DNA of 64,000 bases. Source: Clostridia bacterium. Its GTDB lineage: Bacteria; Bacillota; Clostridia; Lachnospirales; Lachnospiraceae. Location: the NCBI GenBank assembly GCA_910576205.1, contig CAJTHL010000018.1, forward strand, positions 1 through 64,000, given 5' to 3'. Each line of letters opens with the position of its first letter. The stretch's first letter is position 1. This document shows, in pieces, positions 53,250 through 63,731 of this stretch. Both the position numbers and the translations under genes were made by a program. The notes beneath the pieces are model-generated. The model was not told the origin of the DNA and ran no database searches. It worked only from the letters and a program-made list of their open reading frames with translations.

Positions 53250-54446
53250 CTATGCAAACCCACTTTGCTGTTTCCATTCCCTCCATCTTCCCTCATCCAT
53301 CAGAAGCTTCCATCCTCCCCGGTAATCCAGGCCAAAATAATCAAACTGCCGCATCAGGTTGCTTGTGAGCTGTCCTTCCGGCCTGCTGGCTCCCAGACAG
53401 GCACCGCCCCTTAAGACCATCTGGCTGCCTTTATAGTCAAACTTAGCGTTTTCGTGAGTTCTATACTTGTCCAGCAGTTTTACATAAAGCTCCTGCAGCT
53501 GCCGGTCCTCTACCCCCTCCGTACACCAGACGGCATAGATCAGCAGAGTGGGATCTTCCTCCGTGGACAGATAATCCAGGAAATAATCCAGCACCTCTTC
53601 TTTTCCCTTCAGTTCCTGGATGCAGTGGAACAGTGAGATCCTGTCATTCCTGTTCAGATTCTTCCGCACTTCCATGTCTGTCTCTTCAGCGCAGGCCTGT
53701 TTGAAATACGTTTTCTGTTTTCCCGGCAGGGTTTCAAATTTATAGAAACTTTCAATAATCTCGGTTTTTTCCTCCGGATTATCCGTCTGTTGGTATAGCT
53801 CCATCAGCTGGACAGGGGTTCCGTCCATATTCAGCCCAAATCCCACCTCCTCTTCATTGTAACCTGCGATCACCTCCCGCAGCCACCGTTCATACCATTC
53901 CAGAAATCCCTTTTCCCGCGCAAAAAACGGCGGACCGCAGAAATCCTCATCATAATAAACCACCTGCCCCCGATACGGTCCTGCAAGCATAAGGCCCGTC
54001 ATCAGTGTGCAGCCCTGGATGCCGATTGGCAGAATCCCTGCATAAGGATGCACTTCTTCCCCTTTCCTCCTGCCCTCCGGGTCAGCCATTCTGTCCCATT
54101 CCTCCTCACTCATTTTCGGATAGATTACCGGTTCCTTCATGACGCGGTAAAGGCGCACGCCATGGGAATCAGAAAGATCCTCCTTCAGCGCTTTCAGACC
54201 GTAAAGTCCGTAATAAGGGCCTGCACCACCGTTTCCCACCAGCATCAGAAAGTCCCGATATTCTTCCGGCAGCCGGATGCCCTGCTGCTCCTCAAATTTC
54301 TGTATTGCTTCCTCGCCGGCGGGCACCGCCAGCTTATACTGATGGCTGTATGCTCCGAACCGTGCAAGATCCGGGTCTTTTGCCTTCGCCTGTCCCAAAA
54401 GCTTTAAGATATGTTTCACCCATGAGGGCTGTGCTGTTCTGGCCAT
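53250..54446 (-). CDS. SMI1/KNR4 (SUKH) domain protein with helical C-terminal region
   Basis: The N-terminal 200 residues have the SUKH signature: EAIQKFEEQQGIRLPEEYRD, FLMLVGNGGAGPYYGLYGL, ILPIGIQGCTLMTGLMLAGP. The remaining 200 are helical, HEAT-like and end in DYRGGWKLLMDEGRWREWKQ. The product (398 residues) is intact and has GGAGACG before the ATG. Polymorphic-toxin immunity is the family role. Confidence 0.85.
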   Translation of the reverse strand: MARTAQPSWVKHILKLLGQAKAKDPDLARFGAYSHQYKLAVPAGEEAIQKFEEQQGIRLPEEYRDFLMLVGNGGAGPYYGLYGLKALKEDLSDSHGVRLYRVMKEPVIYPKMSEEEWDRMADPEGRRKGEEVHPYAGILPIGIQGCTLMTGLMLAGPYRGQVVYYDEDFCGPPFFAREKGFLEWYERWLREVIAGYNEEEVGFGLNMDGTPVQLMELYQQTDNPEEKTEIIESFYKFETLPGKQKTYFKQACAEETDMEVRKNLNRNDRISLFHCIQELKGKEEVLDYFLDYLSTEEDPTLLIYAVWCTEGVEDRQLQELYVKLLDKYRTHENAKFDYKGSQMVLRGGACLGASRPEGQLTSNLMRQFDYFGLDYRGGWKLLMDEGRWREWKQQSGFA

Positions 54447-54485
54447 TTCTTTTCGTCTCCTGTAAATATGCTTAAAATAAGATGC

Positions 54486-54930
54486 TTATTCAGATACTCC
54501 AATCCTGCATGGAATCCATTCCACCGGCTCTCCCTTTCCTTTGATCTGACTGGAAAAACGTGTCACCTCCGTGAAATCATGATCCAGCAGTCCTATATGG
54601 TTAAATTTTATGTCCGGCAACTCTTTTTGTAAGGAATTGCAGAGAAACGAGTGGAAACCGCTGATATCCCAGCCAAGAATATCGTTTCCAAGGCATGGGC
54701 TTTTGTCATCCTCTCCATTCATCCGGCCATGGCTGTTACCGTCCTTCAGCTCACCTGCCAGAATCTCATATCGCTTGTTTGTCCCATCCGCCCATGAAGC
54801 ATTCCCATCTGGGGTGCTGATCCCCTACGCAGCCGCTGACCGACAGGATCTGTCTGCTGATCCCCCGCAGCCATTCCGGGGTATCGCACAGTTCACATAT
54901 GTAGTATCCGATCACTTGATAACATTTCAT
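54486..54930 (-). pseudogene. Small immunity-type gene with a frameshift
   Basis: ATG 54930 (GGGGGGGAG upstream) opens a frame, MKCYQVIGYYICELCDTPEW, that ends early in TGA. The rest of the protein lies in the +1 frame, from TPDGNASWADGTNKRYEILA to WIPCRIGVSE, ending at 54486. A single-base indel between about 54780 and 54850 would fuse the halves. No family is recognised with confidence. Confidence 0.6.
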
Positions 54931-54986
54931 ACTTACGCTCCCCCCCTTCTGTCCATATCCTCATTCAGCGTTTCAAAGCCTCTTTA

Positions 54987-56522
54987 TTATTCTTTTTTAC
55001 TGTTTCCAACGATTGCCTTGAAAGCTGCCAGCGCAGTGGATACAAAGCGCGTCGGCAGTTCCTCCGGAGCACAGACCAGACTTTCCGGCACATGATCCCA
55101 GGTTAGAAAATGCCGGAACCGGTAAAAGATCACTTTGTCCATCGTAATGATCTCCGGCCCATATTCCGGTCCTCTCCAGATACCGTCAAAGGTGAGCTGC
55201 GCACCGTACCCATGGAGCAGATCCGCCATATGATACGACATATATTGGTTCTTATCGCTTCCCTGATACAGCCCCCATTTCCCTGCCGAGGTGATTAGGA
55301 AAAACTGCGTTACCTGAACACCGGTGAACGCTGTCAAATCATACTGCCCCTGACACACAGGTATCTTAAGCTGCGGAAACGGCTGTCTCCATTTCTCTTT
55401 TCCCGCATATTTCTTCCAAAATTTCCGCTCTGTTTCTGTCAGTTCCTCCGGATGCGCCAGCCCGATCCTGCCCGTTTCATCAGCGAAAGATTCCGGAGAA
55501 ACGCTCTCCCCTTTCCCATCCACCACACTTCCGTCTTCTTTCAGGGCAAATGCGGTCTGAAGCTCCCCATTTCGGTAATATCCCCAGAGAAGGTTTCGTG
55601 CCATCGCCCGGCCTGCCAGATGCTCCTTCATGTTCTTCCAGTCATAGCAACTCCACAGGTAATTCCAGATAAACACACGCAGGAGAGCCGCCTTCTGCCT
55701 TTTTATAAATTTTTTATCGGAAACATCCTCCGGCTCCTCCTGTACGGGAAACAGAGCGCAGGCCCGCAGCTCTTTCTCCAGTTCCATCTGCTCATAAGTC
55801 GGATTCGCCAGCTTCTCGCAGATGACCTGACACTGCTGTCTTAATTTTTTTGTTTTGTGTTCTGTAAGCAGGAATGTATGGTCATCAAACTCACAGAACA
55901 GGTAGAGAAATTCCATCCATATTCTCTGCCATTCCGTCTGATAAGAGGAATGATGATGGACGATCATCTCTCCCAGCACTTTTTTGTCAAGAAGGCGGAT
56001 TGCCGCTTCCCGGTCCATTCGGGCAGCGATTCTGACCGCGTCCGGAGACAGATTGTACATGCGGTTTGTGGTCATTCCCAGCAGATAAGCGCACATGGTA
56101 TCCATCGGCTTCCATCCAATGCGGTAGAGGATTTCCATGCTGCTTTCATGGGACACCTGCAGGAACCGTTCCCGCATATCCGTAAATCCCAGAAGCGACT
56201 GGTATTTCCCGTTAGGATTGATATAACGGTTATATTTTTCTGCCCAGAATGTCCTGACAGTAGGGCTTAATTCAAACAGCAGGCTTCTCCAGTCGTTCTG
56301 TTTCTCGCTCCCCTCGTCAAGGCTCTGCTGTTCTTCCGTCTCAAATTTACGGGGAACACAATACTTTGGCATGACCTGCTCCATTTTTGAAAGGATATCT
56401 TCGGTATCCTCCCCCTGTTCCAGTATTGTCAAAAGATAGTTCGGAATCCATCCCCGCAGGTATGGATCCCGGAATGCCTGACGAACCTTTTCAAGCAGCT
56501 CTTTTTTCTCGTCCATCATCAA
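54987..56522 (-). CDS. DUF4132 (MolR-like) domain protein
   Basis: The 511-residue product ends in a domain with RIGLAHPEELTETERKFWK and QPFPQLKIPV, the conserved core of DUF4132, known from the C-terminus of MolR/YehI proteins. The N-terminal 250 residues are helical (TNRMYNLSPDAVRIAARMDR). DUF4132 proteins are commonly associated with WGR-domain and immunity-type genes. Function is not established. Confidence 0.75.
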   Translation of the reverse strand: MMMDEKKELLEKVRQAFRDPYLRGWIPNYLLTILEQGEDTEDILSKMEQVMPKYCVPRKFETEEQQSLDEGSEKQNDWRSLLFELSPTVRTFWAEKYNRYINPNGKYQSLLGFTDMRERFLQVSHESSMEILYRIGWKPMDTMCAYLLGMTTNRMYNLSPDAVRIAARMDREAAIRLLDKKVLGEMIVHHHSSYQTEWQRIWMEFLYLFCEFDDHTFLLTEHKTKKLRQQCQVICEKLANPTYEQMELEKELRACALFPVQEEPEDVSDKKFIKRQKAALLRVFIWNYLWSCYDWKNMKEHLAGRAMARNLLWGYYRNGELQTAFALKEDGSVVDGKGESVSPESFADETGRIGLAHPEELTETERKFWKKYAGKEKWRQPFPQLKIPVCQGQYDLTAFTGVQVTQFFLITSAGKWGLYQGSDKNQYMSYHMADLLHGYGAQLTFDGIWRGPEYGPEIITMDKVIFYRFRHFLTWDHVPESLVCAPEELPTRFVSTALAAFKAIVGNSKKE

Positions 56523-56583
56523 AAGATCTCCGTTTCCTTTTCATTCTTATTATATTGTATACAGGCCTTTTAACGTCCTGTTA

Positions 56584-57897
56584 TCAAGATCTTTCCGTCT
56601 TTTTCGCCAGGCCGTGGTAATACCGCATGAACCGGCATACTTCCTCATAGGTCTCCCGGATCGCGTCCCGGCGTTTTTGCGCGTCTGAAATCTCCTTTGT
56701 TTCCAGAAAGAGCTGTGCATTGCGGTACATTACCGCCATGGCGTCCCTTGGATCATCGCAGGCATTGGGGAACTCCTTCAAGCGGTCTTTCATATAATCG
56801 GAATTATGTCTCACACATTCTTCAAGGCGTGCATATCCTTCCGATTCCTTTCCGGTCAGCAAATCCCATACACCAAACAGATAGCTGTCCGCTCTCCAGG
56901 GGTCCGGTTTCCCCTCCGCATCCAGATCCCACATAGGCCGGCCGGTTTTCGGATCGTTCGGGCCTTTCTCTGTAGCTTTCAGGTAATCCCGGTGCTCTTT
57001 TGCAAAGTAGGTCTCCAGGCTGTCGATCTTCTGCCACTCCGGGAGCATGCCGTCGGCCAGGAATGTCAGAATATCATCAAATTTTCCGTTGATGCTCTCC
57101 AGTGCGGCAGCATCCACGGCCTCCGTACCATACTGGATTACGCCCCACTCATTACGCATCTTTTGAAAATATTCCCCCTGGCTGACATGCCCCGGCAGGC
57201 CTAAAATTCCGTACTGTATGGCATAGACAGGACAGAGATAACAGATCATGGCCTCATATCCGCCGCCCCTGAAATAACCAATAAACTGGATCCGGGATAC
57301 CAGGCCGTTCTTTTCCCGCACAAAGGTTTTGGGACCCGCTTTTTTCATGCCGTATGCCTTTGCGGCAGGAGCGATCTTTGCCTGCAGGTTCTCCTTTAGA
57401 CGCAGTTTCAGCTCTTCCCCGCATTCTTTCCACTGTTCGGTTGTTCTTGCCTCTTTATAGCGGAAGGCTTTCGCCGGTTTCTGGCCAGGCGGCATTCCCA
57501 GCAGGCTCTTCCAGTCAAAAGTGATGGTTTCTGTCGGATGTCTCTCCAGATATTCTTCCCAGGGACGCCTGGCAGACGCCGTTTTCCTGTAGTAGGCTTC
57601 CATGGCTTTCTGCCTGTCACGAATTTCCTCTTCTTGTGCTTTTTCCTCATAATAACCGGAGGTTTTCACCGGGCGCCCCTGGGCATGGAAATAATAGGCA
57701 ACGCCGCCCTGCGTCTTTGTCATCCAGTAATAGTTCGCGCTCCATAAAGCGGGCATGATCCGCCCTCTGTCTCCCCGGTTCAAGGCCTCTTCCAGCTTAA
57801 AGCTATTGCTGTTCCACCATGTTTCCCACTCCTCTGGTTCTACATCCCCCGCCACAACGCGCAGAAACATCTGTTTCATCTCATCCTGAAATCCCAT
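56584..57897 (-). CDS. 437-residue protein of unknown function
   Basis: From ATG 57897 (GGGGAGGAAG upstream) the product has 437 residues. It is soluble and rich in Trp, Arg and Tyr, with no recognised motif (VEPEEWETWWNSNSFKLEEA, FIGYFRGGGYEAMICYLCPV). The C-terminal segment is helical. It follows the upstream gene without a gap and belongs to the array operon. An immunity role is inferred only from position. Confidence 0.7.
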   Translation of the reverse strand: MGFQDEMKQMFLRVVAGDVEPEEWETWWNSNSFKLEEALNRGDRGRIMPALWSANYYWMTKTQGGVAYYFHAQGRPVKTSGYYEEKAQEEEIRDRQKAMEAYYRKTASARRPWEEYLERHPTETITFDWKSLLGMPPGQKPAKAFRYKEARTTEQWKECGEELKLRLKENLQAKIAPAAKAYGMKKAGPKTFVREKNGLVSRIQFIGYFRGGGYEAMICYLCPVYAIQYGILGLPGHVSQGEYFQKMRNEWGVIQYGTEAVDAAALESINGKFDDILTFLADGMLPEWQKIDSLETYFAKEHRDYLKATEKGPNDPKTGRPMWDLDAEGKPDPWRADSYLFGVWDLLTGKESEGYARLEECVRHNSDYMKDRLKEFPNACDDPRDAMAVMYRNAQLFLETKEISDAQKRRDAIRETYEEVCRFMRYYHGLAKKTERS

Positions 57898-57899
57898 CT

Positions 57900-58904
57900 T
57901 TATTCTTCCTCCCCTTTTCTTTCCGCCACCGCATACTGAAAGCCTGCGCTCATGCCACATGTCCCATTGGAATGTATCTTATAATCTCTATCGAATTCAT
58001 CCTCTGGCAGTAAATCCATTTCTTCCTGTGAAGAAATATATTTCATGATCTTTACTTCCCCTGTTTCCAGGTTCCGGCTGAGTATGTACAAGGCGCCTTC
58101 ATACTGGGCCGTGAAATCTTCCGACACATGCATTACCGTTGCGTAATTGCTGTCAGGGCTTTCTTCTGTCACTTCATACACATCCGATATAAGTTTGTAT
58201 GTCTGGCTTTTGCCGTTTCCACGATCAACATTCCATCCCTCTGCGCCTCCACTGATGCACAGGATATCTTCTATTTCAAAAGGAAGCCTGCAATATCCGG
58301 ATATTCCACAGAACGGTCTACCCATTCCACCTCCGGTGAAGCATACACCCGCAGGTTCCACTCAACATAGCCCCCTTCACAAACCGGCCATTCCCCAGCC
58401 TCGAATGAAACTGAGGTAAGCGGCTGCTTCATGGACAGCCAGGAATTATGGAATTCCATCCGGCTCATTATTGCAAGCAATTCTTCTGCCGCCTTGCCCT
58501 GGAAATAAAAATCCACCATATTCCCATGGTCAAATCCTCTCTCCCGCCATTTTGCAGGTGTAGCTGCACGATATCCCGGAGCATTTTCCAGTTGGAATTC
58601 GATATCTGTTTTATAAGGCTGCGGCAGATGATACAGCTCTGCAAAATACTCCTGAAGGACAGCCTCTATTTCTTCGCTCTGGTAATTATCCCAAAGGATT
58701 GTCTCATCATCCACATCAATGCCTGCGCAGAACTTCCTACCTTCATATTCCATGAATACCACCACATTGGAATTGACATAAGGCGCAAAAAAGTCATGAT
58801 ACCCCTGAACCCAATATCCTTCTGTCGAAGCGTCTATCCCGTATTTTTCCGTGATATAAGCCGCTGCCCTATCCTCCGCTGTCTGATTCCTTTTTTTCCT
58901 TCAT
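57900..58904 (-). pseudogene. Immunity-type gene with two homopolymer frameshifts
   Basis: Three frames together encode one protein. ATG 58904 is followed by a run of seven A (minus strand, 58891-58897); one more A would join it to QTAEDRAAAYITEKYGIDAS and GYHDFFAPYVNSNVVVFMEY. The next frame ends in TAG at 58271 after FLLK; one more A in the AAA before it would continue IEDILCISGGAEGWNVDRGN to KGEEE at 57900. The full product would have about 330 residues. The family is not recognised. Confidence 0.7.
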
Positions 58905-58928
58905 ACTCTGCTCAATTCCCGTTTTCTT

Positions 58929-60530
58929 TTATATTGCTTCTCCAAGTCCTTCCATGACTTCCATAAGCTTCTTATATCCTGCCTCACTGGCAGCTCCATA
59001 AAGCACTTCCAGATCGCCGCAGTCCATGACCACAGCCATATTGTCAGAGGCATTACTGTAAAAACTCATATCCATTCCCAGCCAGCCAGAAAGCCCAAAG
59101 GGTTGCTTTTCAAGGCCGGACCGGACGGTTTCCAGTTCTTCCTCCGTAAGCCAGTACATAAGCTCCTCCCCATGAAAAGAAAAGGCAAATACTGCTTCAT
59201 AGGCAAGGACAGCCCTAAGAAATCCGCTGAGCGTTCCGGCACACAAGGTCCATCTTTGGTCCTTTATCTGATCCGCAGCCACATAAACCGGAGGATCAGC
59301 TTTTGTCAGGTCTTTTCTTCGGATTCCAGCCCGGCAGCATCCCTGATTTTCAATTAGGATCACCAGGTAATCGCCGTCCTTTAACCAGTCCCATCTGTCG
59401 AAATCTTCCGGCCTGATCCACCGGTCCTGTACCTTGTGGATCGCCTCCGTGCGTGCCGCCCTGTTCCAGAACTCTTCCAGTACACGAGGGAGGGAATTGA
59501 AATACTTTTTTACAACAGCCAGCTTTTCTTCTGTATATCCCTGCAGTTCTTTCACCCCATACAGCTGCCGGATCATTTCCCCATGCTCTCTCCGATCCTG
59601 TCCCTGAGCGCTCGCATCCTGTGGCTCTGTTTCCTGTTCTTCCGTAAACAGGTAAGGAACTCCCTGCCACATAAGCTTAGGCATTTCCTCCAGCCTGTTA
59701 AAATAAAGGCAGATGATCTGGTCGTCTCCCCAATATCCGGATTCCAGTCACTCAGCCAGAACAGGTCGCCAAACTGCAGGGAACCGCCCCTTACCTCCAC
59801 CACCAGCCGGATCATCGCCGGAAACTCTTTCTCCGCATTGGAATCCGGATAGCCGGACCGGAGCCATAGGATAAAATCGCCTCCCGTACCCGTACAGAAA
59901 GCCGTGATATCCCCTTTCCGGATATGCTCCCCCACCTGTTTCGGATCCGTGAATTCTTCCGTCAAAAAGTCGCTCCCCGGAACAACATATCTCATAACCT
60001 CCGGGGAAAACAGGACGATCCCCATGCCGTCAATACTCAAATGTGCCGTATCCCCCAGATGCAGCGGCTCCTCGGATGCCGGGCTGCCTTTAGAAGGATT
60101 TCCCTCCCCCCAGGGCTGCCCTGCCGCCTTTGGCTCTTCTGTTTTTTCTTCTTTTATCTCCTGGAGGCAGGATAGCTGTTCCAGCACCTCCGCATATTTC
60201 AGCCGTCTGTAAGGAGGCAGGATCTATCCGTTCTATATTTTCGTCACAAAGGGAAGTGTATCGTATCCCTTCCTTCTCATGGTCTCTCCATCTGTATTCT
60301 TTCCAGGAGCAGGCGGTTGTTCCTGAAAATGCGAGGATCTGCCTATTACCCTGATGGGAGCCGAAAAAATTAGTTCCCAGGTCTGGCAGGCTGGCAGCGT
60401 CCTTAAAAAAAACAGGGCCTTCATCTGAATATGTGGGCACATAATAGACATCAAGCTTACTCTGAAATTCTTCCAGGATAGCCTGCAGATCCTCTCGTTT
60501 AGCATAAAAACGAAATCTTCGTACCTTCAT
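58929..60530 (-). pseudogene. Large SUKH-like immunity gene broken by two frameshifts
   Basis: ATG 60530 (AGGAGG, 9-bp spacing) starts MKVRRFRFYAKREDLQ. Near 60210 one extra base moves the frame from ERIDPAS to YRRLKYAEVLEQLSCLQEIK. Near 59738 one missing base moves it from FWLSDWNPD to WGDDQIICLYFNRLEEMPKL, which continues to 58929. The repaired product would have about 530 residues and a C-terminal domain of SUKH-like pattern (IRQLYGVKELQGYTEEKLAV, WTLCAGTLSGFLRAVLAYEA). Alternatively it is two overlapping genes. Confidence 0.6.
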
Positions 60531-60573
60531 ATGCATCTGCCTCCTTTCCAAACACTCCATGTCCGGACATCGA

Positions 60574-62133
60574 TCACCAGTTCTCCCGCGCCTCATCCAT
60601 GACATTCCAAATCTCCGAAAGCGTCACAGGCGCCGCATTCACATCTGCCTGCCAGTATTCTCCTTGCAGGATACACTCTTCGTAAAGCCTCTGCATGGCC
60701 AAAAAGATATCTTCCCGTTCCTCTGTCTCGATGAACTCCTCATAGCGGTCATTGAGCTTATTAAAAGATTGTGTGTACCTGCGGACAATCTCTTCGATTT
60801 CTTTTCTGTCTGCCGCCCTGCCCATCGCCTCTGTCAGCAGCTTTTTGGTATCTTTGTAGCATTTTTTGGCGCTCCGGTATGCCGCCTCAGGAATGAATTC
60901 GTTTCCATCCCAATGGCGGAGCGGGTTCTCCAGATTATCCCTAAGCCATCCTTTATCCCGCAGGTGGGTGACACTTAACCTGTCCAGCCTCCCTTTCCAG
61001 TGTTTTTTCAGGTACAGACCTGCTTCTTTGGGAACGCTGTCAAAGTCCAGCTCCCGCAGTTCCTGCAGCCCCTCCAATGATTCCATATCCCTCTCATCAT
61101 ATCCAAACAGATCCTTGCAATAAAAGTTCCGGAGCCCGGACAGTTTTCCAACTTCCTGCATATGGGTTACGGTGCCGGGTCCTCCGCTCAGATTTAAGTA
61201 TTCCGCCTCCGAAAACTGTGTGGCTGCCCGACTCATATCCAGCTCTTTTATATCGGTCAGGCGCAATCTTTGAACCTTGGTATTTTGAAGCCCGTATCTT
61301 AGAAGCCCCGCATTTTTCAAAGATATTTCCAGCGTCATTTTCCCGCCGCAAAGGCTGTCGTCAATCTGCAGATCCGACCGGAGCTCCCCATACAGTTTCA
61401 GAGAGTGGGTACTTTGGGGAAGTATCAGTCTCCTGATTCCGCTCATCTCCAGCTCCAGATTGTCCAGGCTGGCATTCCCAAGGTCAAGGCTCTCCACCCC
61501 TGCCTTTTGCAGGCGCAGCGTCCGAAGCAGCGGCGCTGTGGGGAGCAGCTTCTCAAGCTTACCGGAATACCCCTGCACTTCGGCATAGGTGATACAGGGA
61601 AAGGCTTCTAACGTATCTTTTTCTGTCAGGCACTGGTAAAGGTCATCCCGCAGTCCTCCGGTATTCTTTCGGAACATCCTGCCATGTATAGACACAAAAT
61701 CGCCGCTGTTACTATATTTTTTGTATGCCGACCTGTCGGTTTCGTCAAAAGACTTCCAACGCTCTTCATAATAGTAATCCTCCCCTGTGGGCCACTTCCA
61801 GGAGTAGGAATCCCATACCGGACTGCTTTTGAGCCTGCACTGGCCTATGTACCGGTAATCCCGGGGAACAGGGGTATTTTCAATCCCTGTTTTTATCATC
61901 TGATGGTGATACCGGAAGGATTCCCGGTGATATGGTTGTAATCGTTCCAGGATATCTTCTCCGGGCAGGTCATTTTCCAGATAATCAAGCAGCATATAGC
62001 AAATGCTTTTGCCATCCACGGCAAGGATCTGGCAGGCGCCATATTTCCCCAGCATTTCCACATAAAAGGCATATACCTCTCCCGGCTTTGCAGTTCTTTG
62101 TTTTAATTTGGCCAGGCATTGATCCTTTTTCAT
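60574..62133 (-). CDS. Imm26-like N-terminus fused to leucine-rich repeats
   Basis: From ATG 62133 (GGGGAGGAAT upstream) the product has 519 residues. The first 90 (KPGEVYAFYVEMLGKYGACQ, ILAVDGKSICYMLLDYL) resemble the Imm26 family of immunity proteins. Residues about 170-400 form leucine-rich repeats (LRTLRLQKAGVESLDLGNAS, LRLTDIKELDMSRAATQFSE). A helical tail follows. The fusion is unusual and suggests an added recognition surface. The Imm26 call is from pattern memory. Confidence 0.7.
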   Translation of the reverse strand: MKKDQCLAKLKQRTAKPGEVYAFYVEMLGKYGACQILAVDGKSICYMLLDYLENDLPGEDILERLQPYHRESFRYHHQMIKTGIENTPVPRDYRYIGQCRLKSSPVWDSYSWKWPTGEDYYYEERWKSFDETDRSAYKKYSNSGDFVSIHGRMFRKNTGGLRDDLYQCLTEKDTLEAFPCITYAEVQGYSGKLEKLLPTAPLLRTLRLQKAGVESLDLGNASLDNLELEMSGIRRLILPQSTHSLKLYGELRSDLQIDDSLCGGKMTLEISLKNAGLLRYGLQNTKVQRLRLTDIKELDMSRAATQFSEAEYLNLSGGPGTVTHMQEVGKLSGLRNFYCKDLFGYDERDMESLEGLQELRELDFDSVPKEAGLYLKKHWKGRLDRLSVTHLRDKGWLRDNLENPLRHWDGNEFIPEAAYRSAKKCYKDTKKLLTEAMGRAADRKEIEEIVRRYTQSFNKLNDRYEEFIETEEREDIFLAMQRLYEECILQGEYWQADVNAAPVTLSEIWNVMDEARENW

Positions 62134-62205
62134 GGCTTCATTCCTCCCCAATGCCATAGATGGTCTTATCATTGTCTAATAGATGCGTTTCCACATTCGT
62201 CTTTT

Positions 62206-62685
62206 CTATAAACGAATCTTCTTGCTGATTATCTTTTCCATAAAATTCTCAAAAGAATCGGCAACTGTCTGACATTCCTCAAATTCCGGTTCACTGCCAT
62301 AAACAATACTGCCTTCTTTTATGGAGATTGCATAATAAGCATAACCGCCTTCCAAGGATAAAAAGACAGGTAAATGTCTGTCCCAGAACTTTCTGATCTC
62401 ATCCTTCCATACCGCATCATTTTCTGCGGCCTTCAAGCTGAGCAGTTCCCATTCATTCCACTGCCATGCCTTGTCTCCCTGCATATCATAATCTTCCGAA
62501 CATAAAAACCAGGCTCTCTCATCACCTCGTATCATACTTTTTACAATTGAAACAAATTCCACCCAGCTTTCCGGGTAGCCGGTATATCGGCTTTTCATTG
62601 GTTCAGGCAGACAGAATCTCTGTTTTTTATTCCTCTCTACAGTCCAGCCCTGTTCTTTCATACAGCTTATAAATTTATCAATCAT
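62206..62685 (-). CDS. SMI1/KNR4-like small immunity-type protein
   Basis: From ATG 62685 (GGAGGAAAAC upstream) the product has 159 residues and is intact. It shows the SUKH-like order: IDKFISCMKEQGWTVERNKK, then WVEFVSIVKSMIRGDERAWF, then GYAYYAISIKEGSIVYGSEP with a C-terminal FENFMEKIIS. It is shorter than the other SUKH genes here. Confidence 0.7.
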   Translation of the reverse strand: MIDKFISCMKEQGWTVERNKKQRFCLPEPMKSRYTGYPESWVEFVSIVKSMIRGDERAWFLCSEDYDMQGDKAWQWNEWELLSLKAAENDAVWKDEIRKFWDRHLPVFLSLEGGYAYYAISIKEGSIVYGSEPEFEECQTVADSFENFMEKIISKKIRL

Positions 62686-62750
62686 TTTGCGTTTTCCTCC
62701 AGAAATAAAAGCGCATCCTTCCATGCTAAAATAGTTTGCCTTCCTGTCAT

Positions 62751-63731
62751 CTACCTTCTAAATCTTGTAAGAAAGCCTTCATACTCCTGCTCTAACTGTT
62801 TCCCGTAAGGATCATCCATGGCTTTTGCCGCCGCAATTCCCTTTGTATATAAATTTCCGTACCGGCTCGACTGCGGCACTTTCTGCAGTTCCGCCTTTGC
62901 CCATTTCCATAGGCCGGCTGCTGCCTTACTATGATTTGCTGTGACCTCAAAACAGGCTTCCAGGATATCCTTGAACAGCCGGAGCGTCCGGATCTGTCCA
63001 TAATCCGTGGTTTCGATCACTTTTTCGCATAGGCAGAGTGCCTTTTCATGATCGCATGTATATATGTAATGCCGGATCATATTCTTATACCCGGAAATGA
63101 TATCTCTCATACTGCTGTTTTCTGCCGATAAGACCTCCGCCAACTGTTCCTGATAAAGCCTTTCATTTTCCGCATCTCTTCCCAAAAATGTATTAAAGTC
63201 GATCAGTGCCCTGCGGTTGGGATCAGTCCATTCTGCGATATTCTCTTTCCACTCATCCACCAGGCTTCCCATCACATCCCAGTATTTCATTTCCCGACAC
63301 AAATAGATACAGTCCAGCAGGCTGTTTTCCCCAAAGTCATCCTCCATCTGTCCGTCCGGGTCATAGCCGCAGGCACAGTCAAAATTTGCGTTCTTTGCCC
63401 GCTCCAATAAACCGGCATATTTTCCATCCCCATTGTATTTTCTGATTAGGTGCGTCAATATCTCCAGCGTACTCCCTATCCCCTGAAATGAATTCCGCTC
63501 CCTGTCTTTCAGTTCCTCCCCAAAGAGGAAAGCAACTGCCTCTTCATCCTCAATATGGCAGTATAGAAGGTAATAGGCCAGCCGCAGGCGGTTCGTATAA
63601 TTTTGGTCATCCGTACCCCATTCCCCGTTCTGAAACTCCTTATAGCAAACCGTTCCGCTGTCTCCCGCTTTCAGAGCCTGATAAACGGCCTGCTGCTCTT
63701 CTATTTTAGTTCTCAACCGTTCCGTCCCCAT
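62751..63731 (-). CDS. Helical TPR-like protein in the immunity-like array
   Basis: The 326-residue product is made of helix pairs that resemble tetratricopeptide repeats (RLRLAYYLLYCHIEDEEAVA, MIRHYIYTCDHEKALCLCEK). It has no catalytic motif. The start overlaps the stop of the next gene upstream by about 25 bp. A binding or scaffold role is likely; the partner is unknown. Confidence 0.7.
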   Translation of the reverse strand: MGTERLRTKIEEQQAVYQALKAGDSGTVCYKEFQNGEWGTDDQNYTNRLRLAYYLLYCHIEDEEAVAFLFGEELKDRERNSFQGIGSTLEILTHLIRKYNGDGKYAGLLERAKNANFDCACGYDPDGQMEDDFGENSLLDCIYLCREMKYWDVMGSLVDEWKENIAEWTDPNRRALIDFNTFLGRDAENERLYQEQLAEVLSAENSSMRDIISGYKNMIRHYIYTCDHEKALCLCEKVIETTDYGQIRTLRLFKDILEACFEVTANHSKAAAGLWKWAKAELQKVPQSSRYGNLYTKGIAAAKAMDDPYGKQLEQEYEGFLTRFRR

